A stretch of 17,675 nt of DNA from RGIG8497 sp045593265 (GCA_045593265.1 JAZNWH010000027.1:1-17675), one strand, 5' to 3'; shown: positions 6,659 through 14,444, counted from the first letter of the stretch. The notes: generated by a model from the letters alone, not told the origin. Made by a program: numbers and translations.

Positions 6659-7630
6659 ATGTGGATAATTGCAGTAATTGCGATGCTTTGTTGGAGTGGC
6701 TCTGACATATTCAGCAAGGCAGGAACAAAATTAAATGACAAGTATAGTCATTACAAAGTAGGTATAGCTGTTGGTTTCATAATGGGAATACATGCGCTGT
6801 ACGAAATAACTTTCGGTGGAGTGCCTTTTGCATTTGGTGATATAATTACATATCTTCCTGCGTCGGTATTTTATATCTTATCAATGGTAATAGGTTATAT
6901 TGGTTTAAGATATATTGAACTTTCAGTATCTTCACCTATTTGTAACTGTTCAGGTGCTTTTGCACTTATTATGAGTCTTGCTTATTTTGGCGTAAAGTGG
7001 GTTGAAGATGAAAGCGACGCTATTTTCCTTAACGGACCTATTATAGCAGGTGTTATATTTATTATTATAGGTATAGTTGCGCTTGGTTTTGTTGATTATT
7101 TTGAAGACGAAGAAGCTCGTTTGCAAAGACAAATGGAGTCAAACAGAAAATATAAAAAGAGTATTCTTGCAATACTTTTGCCTATTATTTATTGCGTTCT
7201 TGATTCCTGCGGAACATTTGTTGATACTTTAATTGCAGATAATTATACTGCAAAGCTTGAAATGATGAATGTTTCAGGTGATGTTGAACTTCTTTGCGGA
7301 GACATTTTAAATGTTGCGTATGAATTTACATGGTTCTTTATGGCAATTATTTTTGCAATTTATGTATATGCCATCAAAAAAGAAAAAATTGATTTTAAGT
7401 TTGACGGTATTAAAACCCTTGGTGGTTTGTGTGAAACAATAGGTCAGGTTTTCTATATGATGGTTGTTGTTTCCGATTATAAAGTGGGTCTTGTAATTAT
7501 TTCAGCTTATTGTGCTCTTTCACTTGTATGGGGCAGAATTTTCCTGAAGGAAAAGCTTTCCTTAAAGCACTACATAGCAATAGCTATAGCCTTTATAGGC
7601 ATAGTGATTTTAGGTATATATGATGTATGA
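6659..7630 (+). CDS. EamA/DMT-superfamily membrane transporter
   Basis: This is a 323-residue integral membrane protein with about ten hydrophobic segments arranged as two halves, as in drug/metabolite transporters: segments near residues 1-18, 33-50, 60-82, 85-108, 124-147, 167-190, 218-242, 255-272, 275-295 and 300-320. The last, 'YIAIAIAFIGIVILGIYDV', is a typical C-terminal EamA helix. A charged cytoplasmic linker (EDEEARLQRQMESNRKYKK) joins the halves, and a longer hydrophilic stretch occurs at about 190-217. AGGAG at 6645-6649 lies inside the end of the enzyme gene, and ATG follows its stop by one base, so the genes are coupled. Substrate is unknown; the neighbouring PLP lyase suggests an amino acid or a derivative (inference). 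Confidence 0.8.
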   Translation: MWIIAVIAMLCWSGSDIFSKAGTKLNDKYSHYKVGIAVGFIMGIHALYEITFGGVPFAFGDIITYLPASVFYILSMVIGYIGLRYIELSVSSPICNCSGAFALIMSLAYFGVKWVEDESDAIFLNGPIIAGVIFIIIGIVALGFVDYFEDEEARLQRQMESNRKYKKSILAILLPIIYCVLDSCGTFVDTLIADNYTAKLEMMNVSGDVELLCGDILNVAYEFTWFFMAIIFAIYVYAIKKEKIDFKFDGIKTLGGLCETIGQVFYMMVVVSDYKVGLVIISAYCALSLVWGRIFLKEKLSLKHYIAIAIAFIGIVILGIYDV

Positions 7631-7652
7631 GAAGTAAAAATTGAAGAATGTT

Positions 7653-7683
7653 AATTGAAAGGAGCCTTATGCTCCTTTTAATT
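7653..7683 (+). terminator. Terminator after the EamA operon
   Basis: A 13-bp stem (7653-7665 with 7671-7683, one G-U pair) has the loop CTTAT and T-rich closing bases. It ends the abrB-lyase-EamA transcript. Confidence 0.8.
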
Positions 7684-7710
7684 TTGTGCTAATATTTCGT
7701 TATATATGCA

Positions 7711-7739
7711 TTGACAAAGACAGGTGTTATAAGTATAAT
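7711..7739 (+). promoter_or_regulatory. Consensus promoter of the GH3-HAD operon
   Basis: TTGACA (7711-7716) and TATAAT (7734-7739) are exactly 17 bp apart, a full consensus match. This predicts strong expression, with a start near 7746 and a leader of about 29 nt. Confidence 0.85.
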
Positions 7740-7774
7740 GTAGGTGTAAAATAATGTAAAAAAGGAGCGAGAGT

Positions 7775-9487
7775 ATGAATAAAGAACAATTTATAAAACA
7801 GAGAGTTTCCGAAATGAGCATTGAGGAAAAAGTTGGACAGTGCTTTGTTATTGGTTATGTTGGCTCAATGGTAACTCCTGAAATTATAAGAAGAATTAAA
7901 ACATATAAGCCTGCAGGTATAAGAGCAGGACTCATGTGGAGAATAAGAACTGTTAAGCATGATCCTAACGGTACAAATACGGATTTTGCTTCAAGACTTC
8001 AGAGACCTTATAAGGGTACAATCAAGGATTTTCTGCCTGATATTCCTGTGCCTCATTTTACAAATGAAGAGTTTTGTGAATATTTTAATACATTAAAACA
8101 GGCAGCAATTGAAAATGGTAATGTACCTCTTCATTTCACATTTGACTTTGAAGGTGATGTTTCTGCTGACTATTACAGAGGTGGAGTAAAGTACTTCCCA
8201 AGTTGTATGGGTATTGCTCACAGTGATGATAAAAATCTTGCAAAGGATGTAGCATGGGCAGTAGGCAGACAGCTTGCTCCTTTAGGTTTTTCATGGGTAC
8301 ATTCACCTGTTCTTGATGTTAACACAAACCCAATGAACCCCGAAATCGGTGCAAGAAGCTATGCTGAAAATCCTGACGAAGTTGCTGAATATGCTGTTGA
8401 AGCATTAAAGGGCTTCAAGGAAGCAGGAATTATTGCAACAGGCAAGCATTTCCCTGGCAGAGGTGAATCAGCTGCAGATGCACATCACGGTCTTCCTATT
8501 ATTGATGCATCAAAGGAAACTCTTTATGAAGAGCATATTAAACCTTACAAGAAATTAATAGATGCAGGTCTGCCTGCAGTTATGACTGCTCATACAGCAT
8601 ATCCTGCTCTTGATGATTCAGGACTTCCTGCTACACTTTCAAAGAAAATTATTACAGGTATTCTTAAAGAAGAATTAGGCTTCAAAGGTGTAGTTACAAC
8701 AGACGAAATTACAATGGGTGGTATTATTTCTGAGTTTGAAGTTAAGGATGCATGTCTGGAAGCTATTAACGCAGGTTGCGACCTTGTTCTCTTAAGAGAT
8801 GAAGGAGGACTTATTGATGAAGTAATTCCTGCACTTATTCAGGCTGTTAAGGACGGAAGATTAAGCGAAGAAAGACTTAATGATGCAGTTTCAAGAACAC
8901 TTGGTGTTAAATATGATTATGGTTTCTTTGAAAAAGAACAGTTAAGAGATGTCGCTAAAGCAAGCGAAGGCATTAACGATCCTAAGGTTCAGGAAATTGC
9001 ACTTCGTGCTGCAAAGCAGGCTATGAACGTTGTAAGAGATGAAAATAATATTTTACCTTTAAAAGAGGGTACAAAAGCACTCTTTGTATATCAGGTTAAC
9101 CCTGTTCACGAAAGAACAAATACACAGACCTGTAATCCTGCTACACCATGGCTCGAAATGCTCAAGTATTCTGATGATGTATACTGTGTTGAATCGAAGA
9201 TGAAGTATCCTGAAGAAGACAGAAAGAGAGTTTATGAGAGAATTGACGAAGCTGATGTTATTATTGTAACAAATTACTTTGACAGAAGAAATCCTGACAG
9301 TGGTAACAGCTTTGTAAAAGAGCTTCACGAAAAAACAAATAAGCCTATTATTGTTGTAACAAACTCACCATATCAGTTTACAATTCTCGATGAATATAAA
9401 ACTGTTATCTGTACCTACAGCTCATCAGTAGAAAGCTTTAAGGAACTTGCTAATGTTATTTTCAAAGGTGATGGAAATGTCAGATAA
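7775..9487 (+). CDS. Glycoside hydrolase family 3, beta-N-acetylhexosaminidase-like
   Basis: This 570-residue enzyme likely removes N-acetylglucosamine or a related sugar from small glycosides such as muropeptides. The first 380 residues form the GH3 barrel. 'KHFPGRGESAADAHHGLP' begins at K224 and carries the D235-x-H237 dyad used as acid/base in NagZ-type enzymes rather than a separate glutamate. The nucleophile is probably D310 in 'TTDEITM'. Residues about 400-570 form the second GH3 domain. An HFTFDFEGD segment lies in the barrel. No signal peptide is visible, so it acts in the cytoplasm on imported substrate. The start ATG at 7775 is preceded by AGGAG. The HAD gene overlaps its end by 11 bp. 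A related GH3 specificity (beta-glucosidase) cannot be excluded, but the DxH dyad argues for hexosaminidase chemistry. Confidence 0.85.
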   Translation: MNKEQFIKQRVSEMSIEEKVGQCFVIGYVGSMVTPEIIRRIKTYKPAGIRAGLMWRIRTVKHDPNGTNTDFASRLQRPYKGTIKDFLPDIPVPHFTNEEFCEYFNTLKQAAIENGNVPLHFTFDFEGDVSADYYRGGVKYFPSCMGIAHSDDKNLAKDVAWAVGRQLAPLGFSWVHSPVLDVNTNPMNPEIGARSYAENPDEVAEYAVEALKGFKEAGIIATGKHFPGRGESAADAHHGLPIIDASKETLYEEHIKPYKKLIDAGLPAVMTAHTAYPALDDSGLPATLSKKIITGILKEELGFKGVVTTDEITMGGIISEFEVKDACLEAINAGCDLVLLRDEGGLIDEVIPALIQAVKDGRLSEERLNDAVSRTLGVKYDYGFFEKEQLRDVAKASEGINDPKVQEIALRAAKQAMNVVRDENNILPLKEGTKALFVYQVNPVHERTNTQTCNPATPWLEMLKYSDDVYCVESKMKYPEEDRKRVYERIDEADVIIVTNYFDRRNPDSGNSFVKELHEKTNKPIIVVTNSPYQFTILDEYKTVICTYSSSVESFKELANVIFKGDGNVR

Positions 9488-10292
9488 AAAATTTTTTATA
9501 GGTGTTGACTCTGACGGAACTGCGTTTGACAGTATGACTATTAAGCATACAGATTCTTTCATTCCTGCTATGTTTCAGGTATGGGGACTTGACGGTGTTC
9601 AAAAGAGAACTGCAGAAATTGAGCAGTATATAAACCTTTATTCAAAAGACAGAGGAATAAATCGTTTCCCCGGACTTCTTATGACATTTCAAAAAATGAT
9701 TGAGGAAGGCATCTTTGACAAAGATGTTTCTGATCTTGAAGCATTTGTTAAGTCAGGAAAAGGTTTTTCAACTAAAGCTTTAGAAGATTTTATTGTTGAA
9801 ACAGATAGTGAATTCTTAAAGGATGTTTTGAAGTGGAACAATCTTTCTGATAAACTTTTTGCAGAAAACTGCAAGGACATACAGCCTTTTAATTTTGTTA
9901 AGCAGTCTTTATCAAAGGCTCAGGAAAAAGCTGTTATTGGTGTTATTTCATCTGCCACCAGAGAAGGTCTTGAAACTGACTGGAAAGGTGGGGGAATTGC
10001 TGAATTTGCTTCTGTAATTCTTGGTAAAGAAAATGGCAATAAAAAAGAACAGTTAAAATCCGAGGCTGAAGGTAAGTATGACAAAGAATGTATACTTATG
10101 ATTGGTGATGCTATCGGTGATTTGGAAGCAGCTAAGAGTATAGATGCATTGTTCTATCCTATAATTGCAGGAGAAGAAGAAAAATCCTGGGAAAAGTTTT
10201 ACAATGAATCTCTTGACGTGTTTTTCAATCGCAAGTATGCAGGAGAATACGAAGAGTCATTAATTGATGCATTTTATAAAAAGTTTGAATAG
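9477..10292 (+). CDS. HAD-superfamily hydrolase
   Basis: This 271-residue protein has the HAD phosphatase motifs. The nucleophile and acid/base aspartates D11 and D13 lie in 'GVDSDGT', the motif II serine or threonine in 'VISSATREG' (about 158-161), and the acidic motif III in 'IGDAIGDLEAA' (D211, D215). A helical cap domain sits between motifs I and II, which places it with C1-type cap phosphatases. The likely substrate is a phosphorylated sugar or a similar small molecule, not identifiable from sequence. The frame is open from 9447, but ATG at 9477 has an AAAGGTG site at 9464-9470 and overlaps the GH3 gene by 11 bp, indicating translational coupling. GH3 plus phosphatase suggests a sugar salvage step (inference). 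Confidence 0.82.
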   Translation: MSDKKFFIGVDSDGTAFDSMTIKHTDSFIPAMFQVWGLDGVQKRTAEIEQYINLYSKDRGINRFPGLLMTFQKMIEEGIFDKDVSDLEAFVKSGKGFSTKALEDFIVETDSEFLKDVLKWNNLSDKLFAENCKDIQPFNFVKQSLSKAQEKAVIGVISSATREGLETDWKGGGIAEFASVILGKENGNKKEQLKSEAEGKYDKECILMIGDAIGDLEAAKSIDALFYPIIAGEEEKSWEKFYNESLDVFFNRKYAGEYEESLIDAFYKKFE

Positions 10293-10293
10293 T

Positions 10294-10330
10294 AAAAAGT
10301 ATCAGCAAGAGTTATTTGCTGATACTTTTT
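10294..10330. terminator. Bidirectional terminator between HAD and araC-type genes
   Basis: A 15-bp perfect stem (10294-10308 with 10316-10330) has a 7-nt loop, an A run on the left and a T run on the right, so it can stop both convergent transcripts. On the minus strand it overlaps the last codons and stop of the AraC-type gene. Confidence 0.85.
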
Positions 10331-11103
10331 ATATATTCACTGGGAGTTTTACCTGTGCTTTTCTTAAATACTTTAGAAAAATAAAATTGGTCTGTAAACC
10401 CACATTTGCTAGAGATTAAAGAAATATTTCTTTCTTCATTTTTGAATAACTTAATTGCATATTCTATACGCAGGTTGTTCAGATACTGTGAAAATTTCGT
10501 TCCTGTTTTTCTCAAAAACAGTGAAGAAAGGTATTTTTCATTGTAGAAAAAGATATCTGCCACTTTCTTTATAGACATATCGTTTGAAGCGTAATTGTGG
10601 TTAATGTAGTCTAAAATACTTTCAAATTTATCTTTTTTATTACTAGAACTTAAGGTATCAAAAAAAGAGAGTGTGTACATTAGTACACTTTCAGTAAGAA
10701 CATTTGCGTTGTTTTGATTAATTCTTCTTACTGCACTTATCCAGAATGGTATTACGTTATTAAAGTTGGCGAAAACACAGTTTTCCTTGTTAATGTGAAA
10801 ATTTTCAAGAAGAGGTAACGCCCCGATTCCATTAAAACTTATATAAAGAAAAGTAAATTTACTGTCAGCTTCAATGTTAAATTTCTGCTCAGGAAAAGTA
10901 AAAAATAAATCTCCTGTTTTTATATCAAACTTTTTGGAGTCAAATTTTAAAACGGCATTTCCTTTAAATACAATATTCATATAAAAATTTGAATGGATAA
11001 AAGGCTGATGAAGTTTGCTTATGTTTGTTTCATAAACAAAATGTAAATAATCCAAATCACTTTTGATTTTTTTAGGGGGAATAAAATTGCAGATATCTTC
11101 CAT
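10312..11103 (-). CDS. AraC-family transcriptional regulator
   Basis: This is a 263-residue regulator with an N-terminal cupin-like ligand-binding domain (about 20-130) and the C-terminal double helix-turn-helix domain (about 160-263). The signature is visible as 'MSIKKVADIFFYNEKYLSSLFLRKTG' followed by 'ISLISSKCGFTDQFYFSKVFKKSTGKTPSEY'. The frame extends to 11145, but the ATG at 11103 has AGAGGTGA (11111-11118, minus strand) at proper spacing, whereas the longer start would put translation inside the promoter. It is divergent from a transporter-oxidoreductase pair and most likely activates it in response to a sugar or sugar-like ligand (inference from arrangement). Two 9-bp direct repeats 21 bp apart in the shared region could be its operator. 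Confidence 0.9.
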   Translation of the reverse strand: MEDICNFIPPKKIKSDLDYLHFVYETNISKLHQPFIHSNFYMNIVFKGNAVLKFDSKKFDIKTGDLFFTFPEQKFNIEADSKFTFLYISFNGIGALPLLENFHINKENCVFANFNNVIPFWISAVRRINQNNANVLTESVLMYTLSFFDTLSSSNKKDKFESILDYINHNYASNDMSIKKVADIFFYNEKYLSSLFLRKTGTKFSQYLNNLRIEYAIKLFKNEERNISLISSKCGFTDQFYFSKVFKKSTGKTPSEYIKSISK

Positions 11104-11123
11104 ATTTTTATCACCTCTCATCA

Positions 11124-11152
11124 AATATAACATAATATTTGTCAAAAATCAA
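11124..11152 (-). promoter_or_regulatory. Promoter of the AraC-type regulator
   Basis: On the minus strand TTGATT (11147-11152) and TATATT (11124-11129) are 17 bp apart. A nearby TTGACA (11140-11145) lacks a good -10 box at the right distance. Confidence 0.55.
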
Positions 11153-11160
11153 GATAACAA

Positions 11161-11190
11161 GGTTTTTTTACATTCTAAAATGGTTTTTTT
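11161..11190. promoter_or_regulatory. Candidate AraC-type operator (direct repeat)
   Basis: GGTTTTTTT occurs at 11161-11169 and again at 11182-11190, 21 bp apart (two helical turns), just upstream of the -35 region of the divergent transporter gene. AraC-family activators commonly bind direct repeats with this period. The repeats are low-complexity, so chance cannot be ruled out. Confidence 0.3.
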
Positions 11191-11193
11191 CCA

Positions 11194-11221
11194 TTTACTT
11201 ATAATCTTGTTGTGCTATAAT
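11194..11221 (+). promoter_or_regulatory. Promoter of the transporter-oxidoreductase pair
   Basis: TATAAT at 11216-11221 has an extended TG element (TGC, 11213-11215). The -35 box TTTACT at 11194-11199 is weak with 16 bp spacing, which suits an activator-dependent promoter. Confidence 0.55.
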
Positions 11222-11251
11222 TTGATAAGAAAATAATTGCAGGAGGTATAT

Positions 11252-12121
11252 ATGGGAATAGGAATGTTATTAGTTGTTCTTGGACTTCTGGTTCATCAGT
11301 TTGAGGCAATGATAGTGAAGCATTATGGTGATAAACACGGAAAAGGTGGAATGTTTTTTAATGCAATTATCTGTTTGTTTGCAATGATTTATTTTTTCAT
11401 TACCGATACAGGTGGATTGCAATTTCAAAAAGGTATTATAATCTATGGTTTGATGAATTCAACTATGTATGCTGTAGGCTTTTATTCGGCTTATGCAGCA
11501 TATAAAACTGGTTCGTTTGGCTTAACCAGACTTTTTACATCCTTTGGCGTTATTATTTCTACCTTTTACGGTATTATATTTTTAAATGAACCAACTTCAA
11601 TTTTTACTTACATAGCGTTCATTATGATTTTAATATCTTTATTTTTAATGAATTATAACAAACAAGAAGAAAACACGCAAAAAATAACTTTAAAATGGGT
11701 TATTAATGTTATACTTACAGTTGTTTCCAATGCAGCTATAGCTGTTATAGGAAGAATACAATTTGGCTTGTTTGGCGATACATATAAAAATGAATTCCTG
11801 ATAATATCACTGGCAGGTGCTGCAATATCATTATTGATATTAGGTGTAATTTTCGAACGTAACAGCTTTAAAGCAACGATTAAAAATGGTATTTTTTATG
11901 GGGCGGCGGCAGGTATATTTAATGGTATAAATAACCTTCTTATTCTTGTAACTTATAATTATCTGCCAATCTCATTTACATCACCTGTGAAATCTGGGCT
12001 TGGTATGGTTATAAGCTTTTTGATGTCTATATTCCTGTATAAGGAGAAATTTACCCGTCGTCAGTTGATAAGTGCAGGTATTGGTATAGTAGCAGTAGTA
12101 TTGATGAATTATAAATTATAA
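11252..12121 (+). CDS. EamA/DMT-superfamily transporter
   Basis: This 289-residue membrane protein has about ten hydrophobic helices in two repeated halves, as is usual for EamA transporters. The second half ends with 'LPISFTSPVKSGLGMVISFLMSIFLYKEKF' and a final helix 'LISAGIGIVAVVLMNY', matching the family's conserved 'glycine/proline-rich helix 9, loop, helix 10' end. Upstream TTG at 11237 is in frame, but ATG at 11252 follows AGGAGG (11241-11246) and starts at the first helix. The gene precedes the Gfo/Idh/MocA oxidoreductase by 16 bp and is divergent from the AraC-type regulator, so it is probably the importer or exporter for that enzyme's substrate or product. It is not a close copy of the EamA protein at 6659-7630. 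Confidence 0.82.
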   Translation: MGIGMLLVVLGLLVHQFEAMIVKHYGDKHGKGGMFFNAIICLFAMIYFFITDTGGLQFQKGIIIYGLMNSTMYAVGFYSAYAAYKTGSFGLTRLFTSFGVIISTFYGIIFLNEPTSIFTYIAFIMILISLFLMNYNKQEENTQKITLKWVINVILTVVSNAAIAVIGRIQFGLFGDTYKNEFLIISLAGAAISLLILGVIFERNSFKATIKNGIFYGAAAGIFNGINNLLILVTYNYLPISFTSPVKSGLGMVISFLMSIFLYKEKFTRRQLISAGIGIVAVVLMNYKL

Positions 12122-12137
12122 AAAGGGAGAATTAATT

Positions 12138-13274
12138 ATGAAAAAGTTAAGAATAGGTGTTGTAGGTCTTGGTCATAGGGGACGAGAACTTATAAAAATT
12201 GCGGCAGAATTTAAACAGGTTGAAATCGCTGCTGTTTGTGATATTAAACCTGATAACTGGTATCAGAAGCAGTGGCTTTCGGATTATGCTTTATCTGAAA
12301 TGTTTCCTGATACTGCTTTCTATGAAGATTATGATAAAATGCTTGAGATAGCAAACCTTGACGCAGTTATAGTGGAAACAGGTGCAGATATTCATGCAGA
12401 ATTTTGTGTAAAAGCTCTTGAGAAAAATATTAATGTGCTTTCTGATATTCCAAATGTTGCAAGTCTTAAGGAAGCAGAAAACTTGTGGCAGGCATCTTTA
12501 AAATCGAAAGCTGTAATTTATACAGGTGCAAATCCTAATTATCAGAAATTTACAGTTCTTTTAAAAGATTTTTATAATAAAGGTTTACTTGGTAAACCGT
12601 ACTGTATGGAAGCAGAATATATACATTGGAGTATGCCAGATAGTGAAATGAGTATACATCTTAATGAAAATGGTGATTGGAGAAAACTTCTTATTCCAAT
12701 TCGTTATTGTACACATTCTTTAGGTCCACTTCTTACTATAGTTAATGAAGAATTACGAAAAGTAAGTTGTTTTGGAACAGGTGCACAGGCAGATAAAGGC
12801 GAGTATGGCGAAAAGAACAAAAAAGATGATATGATGTGTGCACAATTCCAGACAGAATCAGGAATTGTTATCCGTTTAATGAGAAACGGAAGATGTCGTG
12901 CCCAAATCGGCCACCATAATTACAGAGTTTTTGGTACAGAAGGGTACATGGAAAGAATTGACAGAAATTCAAATCCTGTAATAAGATACAACTCAACCAA
13001 AGAGCTTGATACAGAAATGAAAGAGGTTGGGGGAGAATTTATGCCTCCTAAGTATGCTAACAATCCTAAAGCGTCAGGTCATGATGGTATTGATTATGCT
13101 ATGCTTGATAACTTCTTTATGGCAATAGGAGAAGGCAAAGGTGAGCCGGTAACATTAAAGGAAGGTCTTGCAATGACAATTCCAGGCATCTACGCTGAAG
13201 AATCTGCAAAGCGTGGTGGAGAAGTGCTTACCATGCATTATCCTTGGGAAGAGGAATGGACAGCAGAATTTTAA
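12138..13274 (+). CDS. Gfo/Idh/MocA family NAD(P)-dependent oxidoreductase
   Basis: This 378-residue dehydrogenase starts with a Rossmann fold, 'RIGVVGLGHRGREL' (glycines near residues 10-15), followed by 'VAAVCD'-type strand residues and the 'VSDIP' segment near 105-110, where related enzymes have the conserved EKP lysine. Here the catalytic lysine position appears changed (SDIP instead of EKP). The C-terminal alpha/beta substrate domain (about 130-360) includes 'MEAEYIHW' and 'YCTHSLGPLL'. Family members oxidise or reduce sugars, inositols and glycosides. The start ATG at 12138 has GGGAG a few bases upstream. It lies 16 bp behind an EamA transporter, which suggests a transport-plus-oxidation pair. 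Substrate is unknown. Confidence 0.87.
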   Translation: MKKLRIGVVGLGHRGRELIKIAAEFKQVEIAAVCDIKPDNWYQKQWLSDYALSEMFPDTAFYEDYDKMLEIANLDAVIVETGADIHAEFCVKALEKNINVLSDIPNVASLKEAENLWQASLKSKAVIYTGANPNYQKFTVLLKDFYNKGLLGKPYCMEAEYIHWSMPDSEMSIHLNENGDWRKLLIPIRYCTHSLGPLLTIVNEELRKVSCFGTGAQADKGEYGEKNKKDDMMCAQFQTESGIVIRLMRNGRCRAQIGHHNYRVFGTEGYMERIDRNSNPVIRYNSTKELDTEMKEVGGEFMPPKYANNPKASGHDGIDYAMLDNFFMAIGEGKGEPVTLKEGLAMTIPGIYAEESAKRGGEVLTMHYPWEEEWTAEF

Positions 13275-13280
13275 AATTGA

Positions 13281-13310
13281 CGGTGTAATCAATTTGATTA
13301 CACCGATTTT
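13281..13310 (+). terminator. Terminator after the oxidoreductase gene
   Basis: A 10-bp stem (13281-13290 with 13296-13305) closes a 5-nt loop and is followed by ATTTTT. The right arm also contains the -35 box of the next promoter. Confidence 0.8.
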
Positions 13311-13321
13311 TCGTTTATAAT
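13294..13321 (+). promoter_or_regulatory. Promoter of the manganese catalase gene
   Basis: TTGATT (13294-13299) and TATAAT (13316-13321) are 16 bp apart. The -35 box lies inside the preceding terminator hairpin, so the two elements are interlocked. Confidence 0.6.
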
Positions 13322-13375
13322 TTTTGAATAACAGAGTGATTTTTGGAAAAAATAGCAACAGATAGGAGTGATAAT

Positions 13376-14044
13376 ATGTTTAAACATGAAAAAATGTTAT
13401 TCCATCCTGTTGCTGTAGAGAAGCCTAATCCACAATATGGGGCACTTCTCCAGGAACAGCTTGGTGGAGGAAACGGTGAATTAAAAGCAGCAATGCAGTA
13501 TATGTCTCAAAGCTTTCGTATTAAAGATGCTGAAATCAAGGATTTATTTCTTGATATTGCCGCTGAAGAACTCGGCCATATGGAAATGATAGCTCAGACA
13601 ATTAATTTATTAAACGGACATGATGTAGATGCAATGTCGGTTTCAGCAGGAGAAATACAGACCCATGTTCTTTTAGGACTTAATCCCGGATTAATTAACG
13701 CTTCAGGTTATTCATGGACTGGCGATTATGTAACGGTAACAGGAGACTTATGTGCTGATTTATTATCTAATATTGCTTCCGAACAAAGAGCAAAAGTAGT
13801 ATATGAATATCTGTATCGTCAAATAGATGATAAAAAGGTAAAGGAAACTATAGATTTTCTTTTGAATCGCGAAGAAGCACATAATGCTATGTTTCGTGAA
13901 GCTTTTAATAAAGTTCAGGATACCGGTTCAAATCGTGATTTTGGTACAACAAAAGCTGCGAAAATGTATTTCAGTATGTCAGAACCATCAATAGCAGGAA
14001 GTCCATTATCAAATGTTGAATCAAAACCTCCTGCATTTAAATGA
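13376..14044 (+). CDS. Manganese catalase family protein
   Basis: This 222-residue four-helix-bundle protein is related to dimanganese catalases, which break down hydrogen peroxide, and to the spore coat protein CotJC. Ligand positions match the catalase pattern: E35 in 'GNGELKAAMQY', E65 with H68 in 'AAEELGHMEM', E136 in 'ASEQRAKVVYEYL', and E166 or E167 with H169 in 'NREEAHNAMF'. It is shorter than the 266-residue Lactobacillus enzyme, as the C-terminal extension is reduced. No cotJA or cotJB gene is adjacent, so a stand-alone peroxide detoxification role is more likely than a spore-coat role. The frame opens at 13343, but ATG at 13376 has AGGAG at 13364-13368 and begins the family sequence. 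Terminators stand on both sides. Confidence 0.9.
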   Translation: MFKHEKMLFHPVAVEKPNPQYGALLQEQLGGGNGELKAAMQYMSQSFRIKDAEIKDLFLDIAAEELGHMEMIAQTINLLNGHDVDAMSVSAGEIQTHVLLGLNPGLINASGYSWTGDYVTVTGDLCADLLSNIASEQRAKVVYEYLYRQIDDKKVKETIDFLLNREEAHNAMFREAFNKVQDTGSNRDFGTTKAAKMYFSMSEPSIAGSPLSNVESKPPAFK

Positions 14045-14054
14045 TTTATCCCTC

Positions 14055-14090
14055 AAAAACATCCGTAATTATTAATTACGGATGTTTTTG
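14055..14090 (+). terminator. Terminator after the catalase gene
   Basis: A 16-bp perfect stem (14055-14070 with 14074-14089) has a 3-nt loop (ATT), an A run on the left and a T run on the right. It could act in either direction. Confidence 0.85.
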
Positions 14091-14176
14091 TTTTCTTTGA
14101 ATTTACGTAGAGGATGTCATATTAAAAGGGTAAAAGACTAAAAATTAAAAACATTTAAAATTTTTTCAAAAAAGGC

Positions 14177-14205
14177 TTGACTTTTTGTGAACTTTGTAGT
14201 ATACT
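14177..14205 (+). promoter_or_regulatory. Promoter of the tRNA-Thr-tRNA-Tyr operon
   Basis: TTGACT (14177-14182) and TATACT (14200-14205) are 17 bp apart, about 30 bp before the first tRNA. The boxes have the same sequences as those of the alaS promoter. Confidence 0.75.
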
Positions 14206-14236
14206 AACAAAGTCGTCAGCAAGAGACGATATATAA

Positions 14237-14312
14237 GCTGGTGTAGCTCAATTGGTAGAGCAGCTGATTTGTAATCAGCAGGTCGCGGGTTCGAGTCCCA
14301 TCACCAGCTCCA
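14237..14312 (+). tRNA. tRNA-Thr (anticodon TGT)
   Basis: This is a complete 76-nt cloverleaf. The acceptor stem GCTGGTG pairs with CACCAGC. The D arm contains AGCTCAATTGGTAGAGC. The anticodon stem GCTGA/TCAGC holds the loop TTTGTAA. The T arm GCGGGTTCGAGTCCC is regular, and CCA is encoded at 14310-14312. Only 6 bp separate it from tRNA-Tyr, so the two are processed from one transcript. Confidence 0.97.
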
Positions 14313-14318
14313 TTTTTT

Positions 14319-14403
14319 GGGAGGGTTCCCGAGTGGCCAAAGGGGGCAGACTGTAAATCTGTTGCGTCTCGCTTCGATGGTTCGAATCCATCTCCTCCCA
14401 CCA
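14319..14403 (+). tRNA. tRNA-Tyr (anticodon GTA)
   Basis: This is an 85-nt class II tRNA. The acceptor stem GGGAGGG pairs with TCCTCCC (one G-U pair). The anticodon stem holds the loop CTGTAAA with anticodon GTA. A long variable arm (about 14361-14375) follows, as expected for bacterial tRNA-Tyr. The discriminator is A and CCA is encoded (14401-14403). Confidence 0.97.
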
Positions 14404-14404
14404 G

Positions 14405-14442
14405 AAAAAAGACAGATTTCGACAGAAGTCTGTCTTTTTTTT
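14405..14442 (+). terminator. Terminator of the tRNA operon
   Basis: The stem AAAAAAGACAGA (14405-14416) pairs with TCTGTCTTTTTT (14429-14440), followed by further T residues. It lies directly after tRNA-Tyr. Confidence 0.85.
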
Positions 14443-14444
14443 CA

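Noticed and set aside
13376..14044. Spore coat protein CotJC
   Set aside because: Related in sequence, but there is no cotJA or cotJB neighbour and the metal ligands are intact, so manganese catalase is the safer name.
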